Positions 48,341 through 56,746 of a DNA stretch of 64,000 nt are shown here, piece by piece. This DNA is from JAIBJN01 sp963839745. Its GTDB lineage: Bacteria; Actinomycetota; Thermoleophilia; Gaiellales; Gaiellaceae. Below the pieces are notes generated by a model that searched no databases, was not told the DNA's origin, and saw only the letters and a list, made by a program, of their open reading frames with translations. The stretch's first letter is position 1. The number at the start of each line of letters is the position of its first letter. A program made the translations under genes and the position numbers. The stretch covers positions 434,001 through 498,000 of the forward strand of contig CAWIWC010000010.1 of the NCBI GenBank assembly GCA_963839745.1, read 5' to 3'.

Positions 48341-49645
48341 TTACAGGGGTCGTGCGCCGGGCGGGTGCCGCGGCCCGGCCGCCCAACGGTGCGGGCGCTG
48401 TTCGGGCGCCGGCGCACTCTCGAACGCGGGCGCGGCGTCGCGCGGGTGGGCCGCGAACCACGCCGCGTAGCGCCCCGCGAACGGGGCTGCGGTCACGCCG
48501 TGCAGGAGAACCGAGAGCCCGATCGTGAAGAAGATCGTGTTCAGCAGCACTGACTCGTTCGCCAGGTGGGCATCTTCGACCAGGATCACCGCAAAGACGA
48601 TCGAGGCCAGTCCGCGCGGCCCGAACCAGCCGAGGAAGGTGACCGTCGGTGGCCGAGCGCCGGATCCGAGCATTGCCAAGCCAACGGGAACCATGCGAAC
48701 GAGCGTCAAGCTGAGAACCGCGTACAGGACAACGTCGGCGGAGAGATCGTCGAGCACCGGGACGAGCATGACGGCGCCGAAGAGGACGAAGGTGACCGCA
48801 CCCAGCACGCCGCCCGTCTCTTCGAGGAAGAGCGTCACCTCGCCTCCGAGCTCGCGGCGGAGCCCTCCGAAGACGGCGCCTCCCACGAAAGCGGCGATGA
48901 ACCCGCTGCCGCCCAGCCATACGGCCAGCCCGTACGCGAGCGCGGCTCCGGCGACCGGGACGACCTGGAGCCAGGTCGAATCGGCGAGGCGGCGCGGGAC
49001 GCCCACCCTGATCACGACTGCGGCTGCGAGCCCCGCGACGACGCCCCCGACGCATCCGTAGCCGATCTCCTCGAGCACGAGGTGGAACGCCTCGCCGTCT
49101 CCAATCGCGCCCTCATCCGCCTCGGCAATCGCGATCGCGATCAAGAGAAGCGGTACACAGATGCCGTCGTTGAGCCCGCTCTCGACGTTGAGCCCTTGAC
49201 GCACGCGCGAAGGAATCTGGGGATTGGTAACGACCGCCTGTCCCAGCGCAGCGTCGGTCGGGGCGAGCACGATCGCAAGCAGGAACGCCTCGATCAACGC
49301 CAGCTCTGCGAGCACGGCGACACCCGCGAGAGCGCCGGCCACGATCGTCAGCGGCAGCCCGATCGCAAGCAGGCGAAGCGGCATGACGTACTCGCGGCGC
49401 AGCGCCCCGAGGTCGATCCGTGACGCGTCTGAGAAAAGGACGACCGTCAGCGTCGCCTCGGCGACCCAGCGGACGGATTCGCTCTCGATTGTCGGATCGA
49501 GCCAGCCGAGGGCGTCGCCGCTCACCAGCATGCCGCCGGCGACGAACACCATCGCAGCTGTGATGATCGAACCCGAGAGCCGTCGCGAGACCGCCGAGTA
49601 CGCGAGGACGAGGAGCGCGAGCGCGACGAGGCCCGAGCCGCCCAA
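48341..49645 (-). CDS. Na+/H+ (cation:proton) antiporter, CPA1-type
   Basis: Twelve or so membrane helices over 434 residues (for example LVALALLVLAYSAVSRRLSG, ALIEAFLLAIVLAPTDAALG, FIAAFVGGAVFGGLRRELGG). The ion-site region APTDAALGQAVV (about 128) and GLNVESGLNDGICVPLLLI (about 152-170) are the hallmarks of NhaP/CPA1 exchangers, with the paired acidic/Asn residues. The C-terminus (about 400-434) is a short Pro/Ala-rich cytoplasmic tail. The start TTG 49645 is fixed by AAGGAG 7-8 bp upstream. Palindrome site A lies about 114 bp upstream. Likely role: pH and sodium homeostasis under stress. Confidence 0.92.
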   Translation of the reverse strand: MGGSGLVALALLVLAYSAVSRRLSGSIITAAMVFVAGGMLVSGDALGWLDPTIESESVRWVAEATLTVVLFSDASRIDLGALRREYVMPLRLLAIGLPLTIVAGALAGVAVLAELALIEAFLLAIVLAPTDAALGQAVVTNPQIPSRVRQGLNVESGLNDGICVPLLLIAIAIAEADEGAIGDGEAFHLVLEEIGYGCVGGVVAGLAAAVVIRVGVPRRLADSTWLQVVPVAGAALAYGLAVWLGGSGFIAAFVGGAVFGGLRRELGGEVTLFLEETGGVLGAVTFVLFGAVMLVPVLDDLSADVVLYAVLSLTLVRMVPVGLAMLGSGARPPTVTFLGWFGPRGLASIVFAVILVEDAHLANESVLLNTIFFTIGLSVLLHGVTAAPFAGRYAAWFAAHPRDAAPAFESAPAPEQRPHRWAAGPRHPPGARPL

Positions 49646-49758
49646 CGCTCAGTCTCCTTCGGTGGCTGTGTCGGAGGAGGGCAGTGACCCTTGGAGGCTC
49701 TCGTTCAAGGTCGCGACCTTACTGCCCGCGAAATCACGCGTCATCGCCCGCAACCGAG

Positions 49759-49772
49759 TTCACCCGGGTGAA
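49759..49772. promoter_or_regulatory. Palindromic operator candidate, site A
   Basis: TTCACCCGGGTGAA, a perfect 14-bp palindrome, 113 bp upstream of the antiporter start. The same palindrome recurs at four other places between 55.3 and 60.7 kb. Confidence 0.65.
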
Positions 49773-49844
49773 ACGCACAACGGCTCGATGCGCGGTTCCG
49801 CGACATCAGGCCGGTGATGATGCTCGCCGCTCACGAGGCCCGAT

Positions 49845-51596
49845 TTAGGGAGTGTCGCCCGCGTGCGCGGATTCGAACGCCGCGACTGCAGCCCGGACCG
49901 TGGGGAAGAGACGGTCGGGCCCGATCTGCGCTGTGAGGCCCGTCTCCTCGAAGATCTCGCGCTGCCGTCCCTTCAGGCGGGCGAAACAGAGCGCGATGCC
50001 GCGTTCCTCGAGCTCGACCTGGAGCCGAGCCAGCACGTCGATCGCGGTGGCGTCGAGGTACGTCCACGCCTCGGCGTTGAGCACCAACCATCTGACGTCT
50101 TCGGACGCGTCGACCAGCTCGAGCACACGCTCTCGGAGGTACGCGGCGTTGACGAAGAAGGGCGCCGCATCGAAGCGGTACACGAGCAGCCCGGGAACCG
50201 TCTCGGCGCCCTCCCAGCGCGTGACGTCGTGATAGCCGTCGATGTCCTCGATGCGACCGAGTACGGCATCGTGCGGGCGCGCCGCACGGTAGAGGAACAC
50301 GCCGACTGAAAGCGCGATCGCGACGACGACGCCGCCGACGACGCCGAACACGAGCACGCCGCCGAAGGCGACGAGCGCGAGCGCGACCTCGGCCGAGCGG
50401 ACGTGCCGAAGGCGCCAGATCGAGCGGATGTTGATCAGCCCTGCGGCGGCGACGACGATGATCACTCCGAGCGCGGCCGTCGGGAGCGGCTCGATCAGGG
50501 GCATCGCGAAGAGGAGGAAGAGCCCGACGACCGCCGCGGCGACGACGACAGCAGCCTGGGACCTCGCGCCCGCGGAGTCGTTGACCGCGGACCGGGAGTT
50601 GGAGGAGGAGACGGGAAACGCCCCTGTCAGGCCGCCGACGAGGTTGGCGCCGCCGATTGCAGTCAGCTCGCGGTTGGCGTCGACCTCGTAGCCGTGCTTC
50701 TGGGCGAAGGTGCGCACGGTCGCGATCAGGTCGGCGAAGGCGACAAGCGAGAAGGCCGCCGCGGGAAGCACGAGATCGAGGAAGTCGTTTGCCCCGACAC
50801 CTGGCAGCCCGAACGACGGCAGGCCGCCCGCGACCTCGCCGACAACCGCGATCCCGTGATCCTCGAGGTCGACGAGCGCCGCGATCAGGAGCGCAAGCGC
50901 GAGCACCACAAGGGACGGGGGCAGGGCAGGAACGATGCGCCGAGTTGCGACCGCGGCCGCCAGCAGCCCCGCGCTCAGGAGCACGGTCGGCCCGTTCGCA
51001 TCGCCGAGCTCCGAGAAGACCTCCCGCACGATTGCGAAGAAGTCGTCCGCGCCGACGCTGATACCGAGGAGCTTGCCCAGCTGGGTCGAGATCACGATCA
51101 GCGCGACCCCGTTGATGTAGCCGAGCAGCACCGGCTTGCCGAAGAAGTCCGCCACGAACCCCAGCCGGAGCGCCCCGGCCAGAAAGAGCAGAAGACCCAT
51201 CGCCAGCGCCAGTGCCGCTGCGAGCGCCGCATAGCGTGCCGGGTCGACCTCCCCTCCGACCATCGCGAGCGGCGCCACCGTCACTCCGGTCAGCGCCGCG
51301 AGCGTGGAGTCGGGCCCGACCACGTGTTGCCGCGACGTCCCGAGCAGCCCGTAGACCGCGAGTGGCAGAAACGTTCCGTACAGGCCGTAAACCACAGGCA
51401 GACCGGCGAGCTCCGCCATCGCCATGGACGAGGGCACTGCCACGGCTCCGACCGTGACTCCCGCCACCACGTCAGAACGGAGGTACGAGCGCGGATAGCG
51501 CAAGAAGAACGCAACACCGGGCGCCGCCTCCGCTAGAGATCGCGGCACGAGCGAGTGCGCGTACGAGACGAGCGCGGCGCGGGAGTCATCGCTCAT
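49845..51596 (-). CDS. SulP-family anion transporter with STAS domain
   Basis: Sulfate/anion permease, about 583 residues. N-terminal SulP block FLRYPRSYLRSDVVAGVTVG and VAVPSSMAMAELAGLPVVYG (about 35-70), then ten or more helices including the SSSNSRSAVNDSAGARSQAA segment (about 330). The C-terminal STAS domain is about 440-560 (VLNAEAWTYLDATAIDVLAR contains the conserved phospho-acceptor-type region). ATG 51596 is chosen; a GTG one codon earlier is also possible. It is the third gene of a minus-strand operon after the sulfatase fusion and SnoaL-like genes, so sulfate uptake after sulfate ester hydrolysis is plausible. Confidence 0.93.
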   Translation of the reverse strand: MSDDSRAALVSYAHSLVPRSLAEAAPGVAFFLRYPRSYLRSDVVAGVTVGAVAVPSSMAMAELAGLPVVYGLYGTFLPLAVYGLLGTSRQHVVGPDSTLAALTGVTVAPLAMVGGEVDPARYAALAAALALAMGLLLFLAGALRLGFVADFFGKPVLLGYINGVALIVISTQLGKLLGISVGADDFFAIVREVFSELGDANGPTVLLSAGLLAAAVATRRIVPALPPSLVVLALALLIAALVDLEDHGIAVVGEVAGGLPSFGLPGVGANDFLDLVLPAAAFSLVAFADLIATVRTFAQKHGYEVDANRELTAIGGANLVGGLTGAFPVSSSNSRSAVNDSAGARSQAAVVVAAAVVGLFLLFAMPLIEPLPTAALGVIIVVAAAGLINIRSIWRLRHVRSAEVALALVAFGGVLVFGVVGGVVVAIALSVGVFLYRAARPHDAVLGRIEDIDGYHDVTRWEGAETVPGLLVYRFDAAPFFVNAAYLRERVLELVDASEDVRWLVLNAEAWTYLDATAIDVLARLQVELEERGIALCFARLKGRQREIFEETGLTAQIGPDRLFPTVRAAVAAFESAHAGDTP

Positions 51597-51666
51597 CACG
51601 TCACCGGGCCTGGCGAGGTGCGAGAGGCGGCTCCGTCTAGGGGCTGTTCCCCTAGGCGCCCGCGCC

Positions 51667-52311
51667 CTACGACGCCTCGCGGCGCGCCGGCCACCAGGCC
51701 GGCTCCTCGGCGGTTCCGGTCTGGACTGCGAGGGCGAGCGAGTCGAAGACCGACCACGCCTCGACGATCTTGTCGTCGTCGAGCTTCAGAAACGTGGAGC
51801 CTTGGATCTCGATCGCATTGCCGCTCGCCGGCAGATCGGATCGCTGCTCGCCCGTGTGCGTGCCCGCGAGCACCCACTCGATGGCGATCTGGTCCTTCGC
51901 GCGGATCTCCTGCGAGAGCTCCATCCTGATGTCGGGCACGATCGAACGCCAGTACCCGATGCTTTCCTCAGCCAGAGCAGGGCCGTTCTCGTTGGGACCA
52001 AGGTCGGGAGAGAAGCCGTTCATGAAGACGGCACAGTCCGGAGCGACGTACTTCTCGGCCTCGCTGAAATCGCCCTCGTTCCAGGCGGCCACGAGGAACT
52101 TCACGGCCGGATGCTTCGGCTCGTGCTCCTCCTGCTTGCCGTGTCTGAAGTGCCTCACGGCGAGAGCGCCGAGTGTTGGAATGATCGCCACCTCGACGCC
52201 GGCGGGCAACAGGAGCTTGGCCAGCACCCAGCTGCAGAGAGCGGCGAGCGTCAGGTCCGACAGGAAGAGAAGCTTGTCGTCTCCCTCGGTAGCGAGATGG
52301 CTTTTGCTCAC
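51667..52311 (-). CDS. SnoaL-like (ester cyclase type) protein with N-terminal membrane segment
   Basis: A 214-residue protein. Residues 15-50 hold two hydrophobic stretches (LLFLSDLTLAALCSWVLAKL and GVEVAIIPTLGALAV). The C-terminal SnoaL/NTF2-like cone starts at AVKFLVAAWNEGDFSEAEKY and continues with YVAPDCAVFMNG, SIGYWRSIVPDIRMELSQEI, AIEWVLAGTHTGEQRSDLPA and FLKLDDDKIVEAWSVFDSLA, the usual ester-cyclase pattern. GTG 52311 is preferred because GAGGAGGG lies just upstream; an ATG at 52329 is in frame. Catalytic role unknown. Position 38 bp after the sulfatase suggests a shared operon. Confidence 0.8.
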   Translation of the reverse strand: MSKSHLATEGDDKLLFLSDLTLAALCSWVLAKLLLPAGVEVAIIPTLGALAVRHFRHGKQEEHEPKHPAVKFLVAAWNEGDFSEAEKYVAPDCAVFMNGFSPDLGPNENGPALAEESIGYWRSIVPDIRMELSQEIRAKDQIAIEWVLAGTHTGEQRSDLPASGNAIEIQGSTFLKLDDDKIVEAWSVFDSLALAVQTGTAEEPAWWPARREAS

Positions 52312-52349
52312 AGAGCCCTCCTCTCTCATGACGATCGCGACGCCGCCGC

Positions 52350-55253
52350 CTAGGCGCTGATCCCCTGAGCTGCGGCGACCTGCGCGCCGCCCTCGTGCAG
52401 CGCCTTCTCGTCCTCGTGAGTGCCCGGCTTGAGGTCAAAGATGACCTGCTTCACCGTTCCCGTGAAGGGATACGGTGCTTTCGCCGCGTAGGCGCGGTCG
52501 ACGGGCAGGCCGTTGTCGCGGCCGACGTCCATTCCGGCATACGCGGAGAAGCGGACGGCGACCGTCCTCTCGATCCGCCCCTCGCCGATCTTCTCGTCGT
52601 TTGCGTACAAGGAGACCGTTCCGCCGGCCGACCGTTCCTGCCGGTCGGAGTCGAACAGCATGCGGACCGTGACGTCCCCGGTGGGAATGGGCTCGGTCGA
52701 GACTTGCTCGTACTGCTCGACGCCCATCATCGAGTAGCTGTGGTGCAGCAGGCCGTTCTCGTCGACCCAGAGCGAAAAGCCGCCCATCTCGTCCGCCTCG
52801 GCGACGATCACGCCCTCGGCACCCTCACCGGGGACTGAGAGCTCCGCCTCGATCGCGTAGGAGCGGCCGTAGACGCGCGGGATCATCCCGGACGCGATGT
52901 TCTCGACGCCGCCGTAGAACGTGTGCGTCGTGATCGTCGGCATCGGCGGCAGGATCCCGAAGAAGACCGAGAGCCCGGCCAGCAGCGGCAGGACGTTGTG
53001 CTTCTCGGCCTCCTCCCAGAAGAGCGCCTTCAACTCGGCAAGCTTCTCCGGGTTCTCCGCGGCGACGTCCTTCGCCTGCGAGAAGTCGTCGGGGAGGTAG
53101 TACAGCTCCCAGGTGTCCTGCTCCGGGTCGTAGGTTCCGGGGGCGAGCCTCGCCATCGTCGGCGGCGACAGATCCCACGGAATGCGGTCGACCATGCAGG
53201 CGGCCCACCAGCCGTCCTTGTAGATCGCCCGGTAGCCGACGATCTCGAAGTACTGCACCGTGTGGCGCCCCGGCGCGTTCGCGTCCTCGAAGGTGTAGAG
53301 GAAGCTCGTCCCCTCCATCGGCTTCTGGGGCGTCCCGTCCACGACCTCGGGCTCGGGGATGCCGGCCGCCTCGAGGATCGTCGGCCCGATGTCGATGCAG
53401 TGAGTGAACTGGGAGCGCAACTCGCCGGCGTCCTGGATCCGCTCCGGCCAGGAGACAACCATGCCGTTGCGCGTGCCGCCAAGGTGGGAGGCGCACTGCT
53501 TGCCCCACTGGAACGGCGTGTTCCCGGCCCACGCCCAGGCGGATGCGTAGTGTGGCGCGGACGCGTCGGTGCCCCAGGCGTCGAGCCCGCCGTACCGCTC
53601 GATGAGCGAGAGCTGCTGCTCGGCGGTGAGGGCGATCCCGTTCTGCATCGTGAGCTCGTTGAAGGAGCCGGTCAGCGTTCCCTCCAGGCTCGCGCCGTTG
53701 TCCCCGAAGATGTAGATGACGAGCGTGTTGTCGAGCTCGCCCATCTCCTCGACCGCGTCGAGCAGGCGGCCGACGTTCCAGTCGGCGTTCTCCTGGAAGC
53801 CGGCATAGACCTCCATCTGCCGCGCGTACAGCTTCTTCTCGCTGTCCGAGAGAGAGTCCCAAGCGGGGAGCGCGTCCGGTCTCGGCGTCAGCACCGTGTC
53901 CGGCGGGATCACGCCGAGCGCCTTCTGCCGCTCGAACGTCTCCTCGCGGAGCACGTCCCACCCCTGGTCGAACTTGCCGCGGTACTTCTCGCTCCACTCG
54001 ACCGCGACCTGGTGCGGCGCGTGCGAGCACCCGGTCGAGTAGTAGATGAACCACGGCTTTTCGTTGTCCTGGGCGCGCACCTCGTGCAGCCAGCGCACCG
54101 CCTGATCGGTGATGTCGTCCGGCCAGTAGTACTCCTTCGTGTCCTCGCCCGGCGGGACGCCGATGGTCGTGTTGTCCTGCGTGATCACCGGGTCGTACTG
54201 GCCTGCTTCGCCGCCGAGGATGCCCCAGAAGCGATCGAAGCCCCACGCGTTCGGCCAGCGGTCGAACGGCCCCGCTGCACCTTGGACGCGATCAGGGGTC
54301 AGATGCCACTTGCCGAAGCCGGCGGTCGAGTAGCCGTTGCCCTGAAGCGCCCGGACGAAGGGAGCGCAGTCCTTCGGCACGCTCGCCGAGTAGCCCGGGA
54401 ACGGGGCGGGGAGCTCCCCGATCTGACCGAAGCCGACGGTGTGGTGGTTGCGGCCTGTCAGCAGGGCTGCCCTGGTCGGCGAGCAGAGCGCGGTCACGTG
54501 GAAGCCGTTGTACGTGAGACCCTGCCCGCCGACCCGCGTCATCGCGGGCGTCGAGACGGGCCCGCCGAACGTCGACGGGTTGCCGAAGCCCGCGTCGTCG
54601 ATCAGCACGAGCAACACGTTCGGAGCGCCCGCCGGCGGCGACGGCGTCGCGTGGATCGTCCAATCGGCGACGGACGTGTCGAGCGTTCGCCCGATCGCGC
54701 CGCCGAAGTTCGGATCCGGGATCGGCAGCACGGTGCGGTCCGGGCTGAACTTCCCCATCGCCTCGCCGAGCGACTCCTTCAAGGCGCCCATGCCCTTCTT
54801 GTCGCCCTGGACAATCGAGCGGAGCTTGGCGCCCGCGAGCGCCTGCTCGACGGCAAGCCGCTGCTCGTCGTCGAAGATCGCGATGATCCCGGCCGACCCC
54901 GGCGGCAGGTTCTCGCCGATCTTGTCGTGAAGCTCCTTGTTGACCTTGTTGCCGGCAAATCTGCCGACGACCCTGCCCGCGACGGCTCCGACCGCGACCG
55001 ACGCAAGCAGCGGCGGCGCGAACAAGCCCACCGCGAGCCCGACGCCACCGCCCCAGCCCGTCCCCTTACGGCCCAGGTTGTCGCCGGTCCGCTGCACCGC
55101 GACGTTGCCGTCCTCGTCGTGCGTGACGAGGATGACGCCCTCGATCGAGACTTTCTTCTCCTTGACGAGCGCGACCAGCGCCTCGAAGTCCTTTGTCGCC
55201 TCGTCGATGTCCTGGTAGCCGGCAACGAGGACGTCGGTGGGTTTCTCAGCCAT
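52350..55253 (-). CDS. DUF1269-arylsulfatase fusion protein
   Basis: A 967-residue protein joining two modules. Residues 1-165 are a DUF1269-type domain (TDVLVAGYQDIDEATKDFEA, Gly-rich GWGGGVGLAVGLFAPPLLAS, then PPGSAGIIAIFDDEQRLAVE). From about 208 an alkaline-phosphatase-fold sulfatase begins: metal ligands in NVLLVLIDDAGFGNPSTFGG, and the formylglycine signature CSPTRAALLTGR with Cys257 in the C-x-P-x-R context, so a formylglycine-generating enzyme should activate it. Further sulfatase segments: GFGKWHLTPDRVQGAAGPFD, WFIYYSTGCSHAPHQVAVEW, IYIFGDNGASLEGTLTGSFN and GKQCASHLGGTRNGMVVSWP. The last 150 residues are beta-rich. There is no signal peptide; the Gly-rich helices may tether it to the membrane. 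Site B lies 95 bp upstream. Confidence 0.88.
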   Translation of the reverse strand: MAEKPTDVLVAGYQDIDEATKDFEALVALVKEKKVSIEGVILVTHDEDGNVAVQRTGDNLGRKGTGWGGGVGLAVGLFAPPLLASVAVGAVAGRVVGRFAGNKVNKELHDKIGENLPPGSAGIIAIFDDEQRLAVEQALAGAKLRSIVQGDKKGMGALKESLGEAMGKFSPDRTVLPIPDPNFGGAIGRTLDTSVADWTIHATPSPPAGAPNVLLVLIDDAGFGNPSTFGGPVSTPAMTRVGGQGLTYNGFHVTALCSPTRAALLTGRNHHTVGFGQIGELPAPFPGYSASVPKDCAPFVRALQGNGYSTAGFGKWHLTPDRVQGAAGPFDRWPNAWGFDRFWGILGGEAGQYDPVITQDNTTIGVPPGEDTKEYYWPDDITDQAVRWLHEVRAQDNEKPWFIYYSTGCSHAPHQVAVEWSEKYRGKFDQGWDVLREETFERQKALGVIPPDTVLTPRPDALPAWDSLSDSEKKLYARQMEVYAGFQENADWNVGRLLDAVEEMGELDNTLVIYIFGDNGASLEGTLTGSFNELTMQNGIALTAEQQLSLIERYGGLDAWGTDASAPHYASAWAWAGNTPFQWGKQCASHLGGTRNGMVVSWPERIQDAGELRSQFTHCIDIGPTILEAAGIPEPEVVDGTPQKPMEGTSFLYTFEDANAPGRHTVQYFEIVGYRAIYKDGWWAACMVDRIPWDLSPPTMARLAPGTYDPEQDTWELYYLPDDFSQAKDVAAENPEKLAELKALFWEEAEKHNVLPLLAGLSVFFGILPPMPTITTHTFYGGVENIASGMIPRVYGRSYAIEAELSVPGEGAEGVIVAEADEMGGFSLWVDENGLLHHSYSMMGVEQYEQVSTEPIPTGDVTVRMLFDSDRQERSAGGTVSLYANDEKIGEGRIERTVAVRFSAYAGMDVGRDNGLPVDRAYAAKAPYPFTGTVKQVIFDLKPGTHEDEKALHEGGAQVAAAQGISA

Positions 55254-55347
55254 CTAAGGCTCTCCCTTCGATTCCGAGCATCGCGGCTCCCATGCCGCGC
55301 TGCCCAACATCGCACAGACGCGGTGACCGAACATCGCCCGGCCCCGC

Positions 55348-55363
55348 GTTCACCCGGGTGAAC
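55348..55363. promoter_or_regulatory. Palindromic operator candidate, site B
   Basis: GTTCACCCGGGTGAAC, a perfect 16-bp palindrome between two divergent transcripts: 95 bp upstream of the sulfatase fusion start (minus) and 83 bp upstream of the 55446 gene (plus), so it could control both. Confidence 0.7.
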
Positions 55364-55445
55364 GTGAGCCGCGGGTGATGCGCGATCTACGGGGTTGCAG
55401 GAACCTCGTGCTTGACGACCTGCCGGTTCGACCGAAGGGAGGACG

Positions 55446-55622
55446 ATGGACTCGTTCTGGACAGCAGTCGTGTATCTCTGGCTCGCGGCGACAGGGGCTG
55501 TCGTTGCATTCGTGATGTTCTCCTGGTTCGCCGCGGCGGCGCGGAAGGAAGCGCATTCACGAGCACAGACGTCCAGAACCGCCGCGACCGAACGGATGCA
55601 CCACCATCGACGTGTGAGCTGA
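55446..55622 (+). CDS. Small membrane protein, unknown function
   Basis: A 58-residue protein: MDSFWTAVVYLWLAATGAVV begins a single transmembrane helix that runs through AFVMFSWFAAAARKEA, followed by a basic and Ser/Thr-rich tail with three consecutive His. ATG 55446 has the RBS GGGAGG 5 bp upstream. It is first in a plus-strand set of three genes downstream of site B. No family recognised. Confidence 0.6.
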   Translation: MDSFWTAVVYLWLAATGAVVAFVMFSWFAAAARKEAHSRAQTSRTAATERMHHHRRVS

Positions 55623-55646
55623 ATCGGCCGGCGAGTGCACCGACAG

Positions 55647-55913
55647 ATGTCGAAGCGCTACGCGGGCCGCAGCGGACAAGACCGCGTCCCCTACCGGATC
55701 GTGATTCGCGGTGAGATCGGAGAGCCGCTCGTGGGGCCACTGGAAGGAATGACCGTCGAGGTCGTCGGCGAGGAGTCGGTGCTGACGGGGGATCTCCTCG
55801 ATCAGGCCCAGCTCCAGGGAGCATTGAGCTGGCTGACCAAACTCGGGGTCGAAATCGTCAGCGTGAACCCGGCAGACGACCAGTCGCAGCGACGAGCCGC
55901 ACGCGATGACTAG
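55647..55913 (+). CDS. Small conserved hypothetical protein
   Basis: An 88-residue protein with a short basic N-terminus, a compact beta-alpha-beta core (PYRIVIRGEIGEPLVGPLEG, then MTVEVVGEESVLTGDLLDQA and QLQGALSWLTKLGVEIVSVN) and a polar tail. The layout looks like a one-domain regulatory or binding protein, but I do not recognise the family. ATG 55647 is used; GTG 55635 is also in frame. Its stop overlaps the dedA start by 8 bp. Confidence 0.65.
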   Translation: MSKRYAGRSGQDRVPYRIVIRGEIGEPLVGPLEGMTVEVVGEESVLTGDLLDQAQLQGALSWLTKLGVEIVSVNPADDQSQRRAARDD

Positions 55914-56649
55914 CTTGACTCCGTCTGCAAACGGGGAGCACAAGTCGTACTGGCGGCGCCATGCCGGGGCGCTCTTCCTCGGTGGGTTCGGCCTCTTACT
56001 CCTCGTCATCGTCGTTGGCCAGCTTCTCGACCGGGGCGACGTCGAGGCATGGCTGGCCGAGCAGTCCGCCGCGGTGGCGTACCTCATCGTCTTCCTCCTG
56101 GTCGGCCTGGACGCCGTGGTCCCGATCTTCCCCGGCGAAACGACGCTGAACGCGGCGTCCACGATCGCAGCCGACGGCGGGCTCGAGCTCGAGCTCATCA
56201 TGCTCGCCGGTGCTCTCGGAGCGATTGTCGGCGACTCCTGTCTCTTCTGGATCGCCCGCAGGAACGCGGCCAAGGTCAGGCCGAGCCTGGACAAGGCAAC
56301 GAAGAACCAGAAGGTTGAAGCCGCCTGGAGCATGCTGGACGCCTCACCCGGGCTCCTCATCGTCGGGGGCCGCTACGTCCCCGGAATGCGCTTCGCCGTC
56401 AACGCGTCGATGGGACTCTCCGACATCCCTTATCGCCGCTTTCTGCCATGGTCGGTTCTCGGAGGCGCGCTGTGGTCGATCTATACGTGCGGTCTGGCCT
56501 ACCTGGTGGCGTCGACGCTTGCCGGCTTCCCGCTCGTATCCATGGTCATCGCCGCCGTCATCACCTCGTGCGTCATCGTGGCCACCTACTTCGTCTACCG
56601 ACGCAGAGAGAGGCGCGTGGCCGCGTCCTCCGCGACTTCACCCGGGTGA
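55906..56649 (+). CDS. DedA-family membrane protein
   Basis: Polytopic membrane protein of the DedA/VTT family, which includes lipid carrier and phospholipid transporters or scramblases. Its 247 residues show the family signatures GLDAVVPIFPGETTLNAAST (about 66-85, with the conserved Glu in the re-entrant region), GALGAIVGDSCLFWIARRNA, and GGRYVPGMRFAVNASMGLSD (about 155) containing the conserved Arg. The last helix is VIAAVITSCVIVATYFVYRR. ATG 55906 overlaps the upstream stop. Its own stop (56647-56649) lies inside palindrome site C. Confidence 0.9.
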   Translation: MTSLTPSANGEHKSYWRRHAGALFLGGFGLLLLVIVVGQLLDRGDVEAWLAEQSAAVAYLIVFLLVGLDAVVPIFPGETTLNAASTIAADGGLELELIMLAGALGAIVGDSCLFWIARRNAAKVRPSLDKATKNQKVEAAWSMLDASPGLLIVGGRYVPGMRFAVNASMGLSDIPYRRFLPWSVLGGALWSIYTCGLAYLVASTLAGFPLVSMVIAAVITSCVIVATYFVYRRRERRVAASSATSPG

Positions 56650-56650
56650 C
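56637..56650. promoter_or_regulatory. Palindromic operator candidate, site C
   Basis: TTCACCCGGGTGAC, one change from the perfect palindrome, overlapping the dedA stop codon and 96 bp upstream of the 56747 start. Confidence 0.55.
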
Positions 56651-56746
56651 CGCGGGCAGGAGGTGATGACTGGCCGGCCGGTTGCATCGACACTCGGAGA
56701 TCGAAGCGTGCCCCACGGCCCGCCAAACCATCAGAGAGGAGATGTG

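Noticed and set aside
41179..48470. Apparent shared peptide SCGRLRTRVRFPPPP in frames crossing R3 and R4
   Set aside because: It is the translation of the repeated tmRNA T-arm and acceptor sequence, not a conserved protein domain.
50403..51536. Plus-strand open frame opposite the SulP transporter
   Set aside because: Translation is almost entirely Arg, Gly, Asp and His with no hydrophobic or motif structure; the minus strand carries a full SulP-STAS protein.
52923..55361. Long plus-strand frame opposite the sulfatase fusion
   Set aside because: Shadow frame with Arg/Val/Leu/Asp-rich composition and no domain; the opposite strand has complete sulfatase catalytic motifs.
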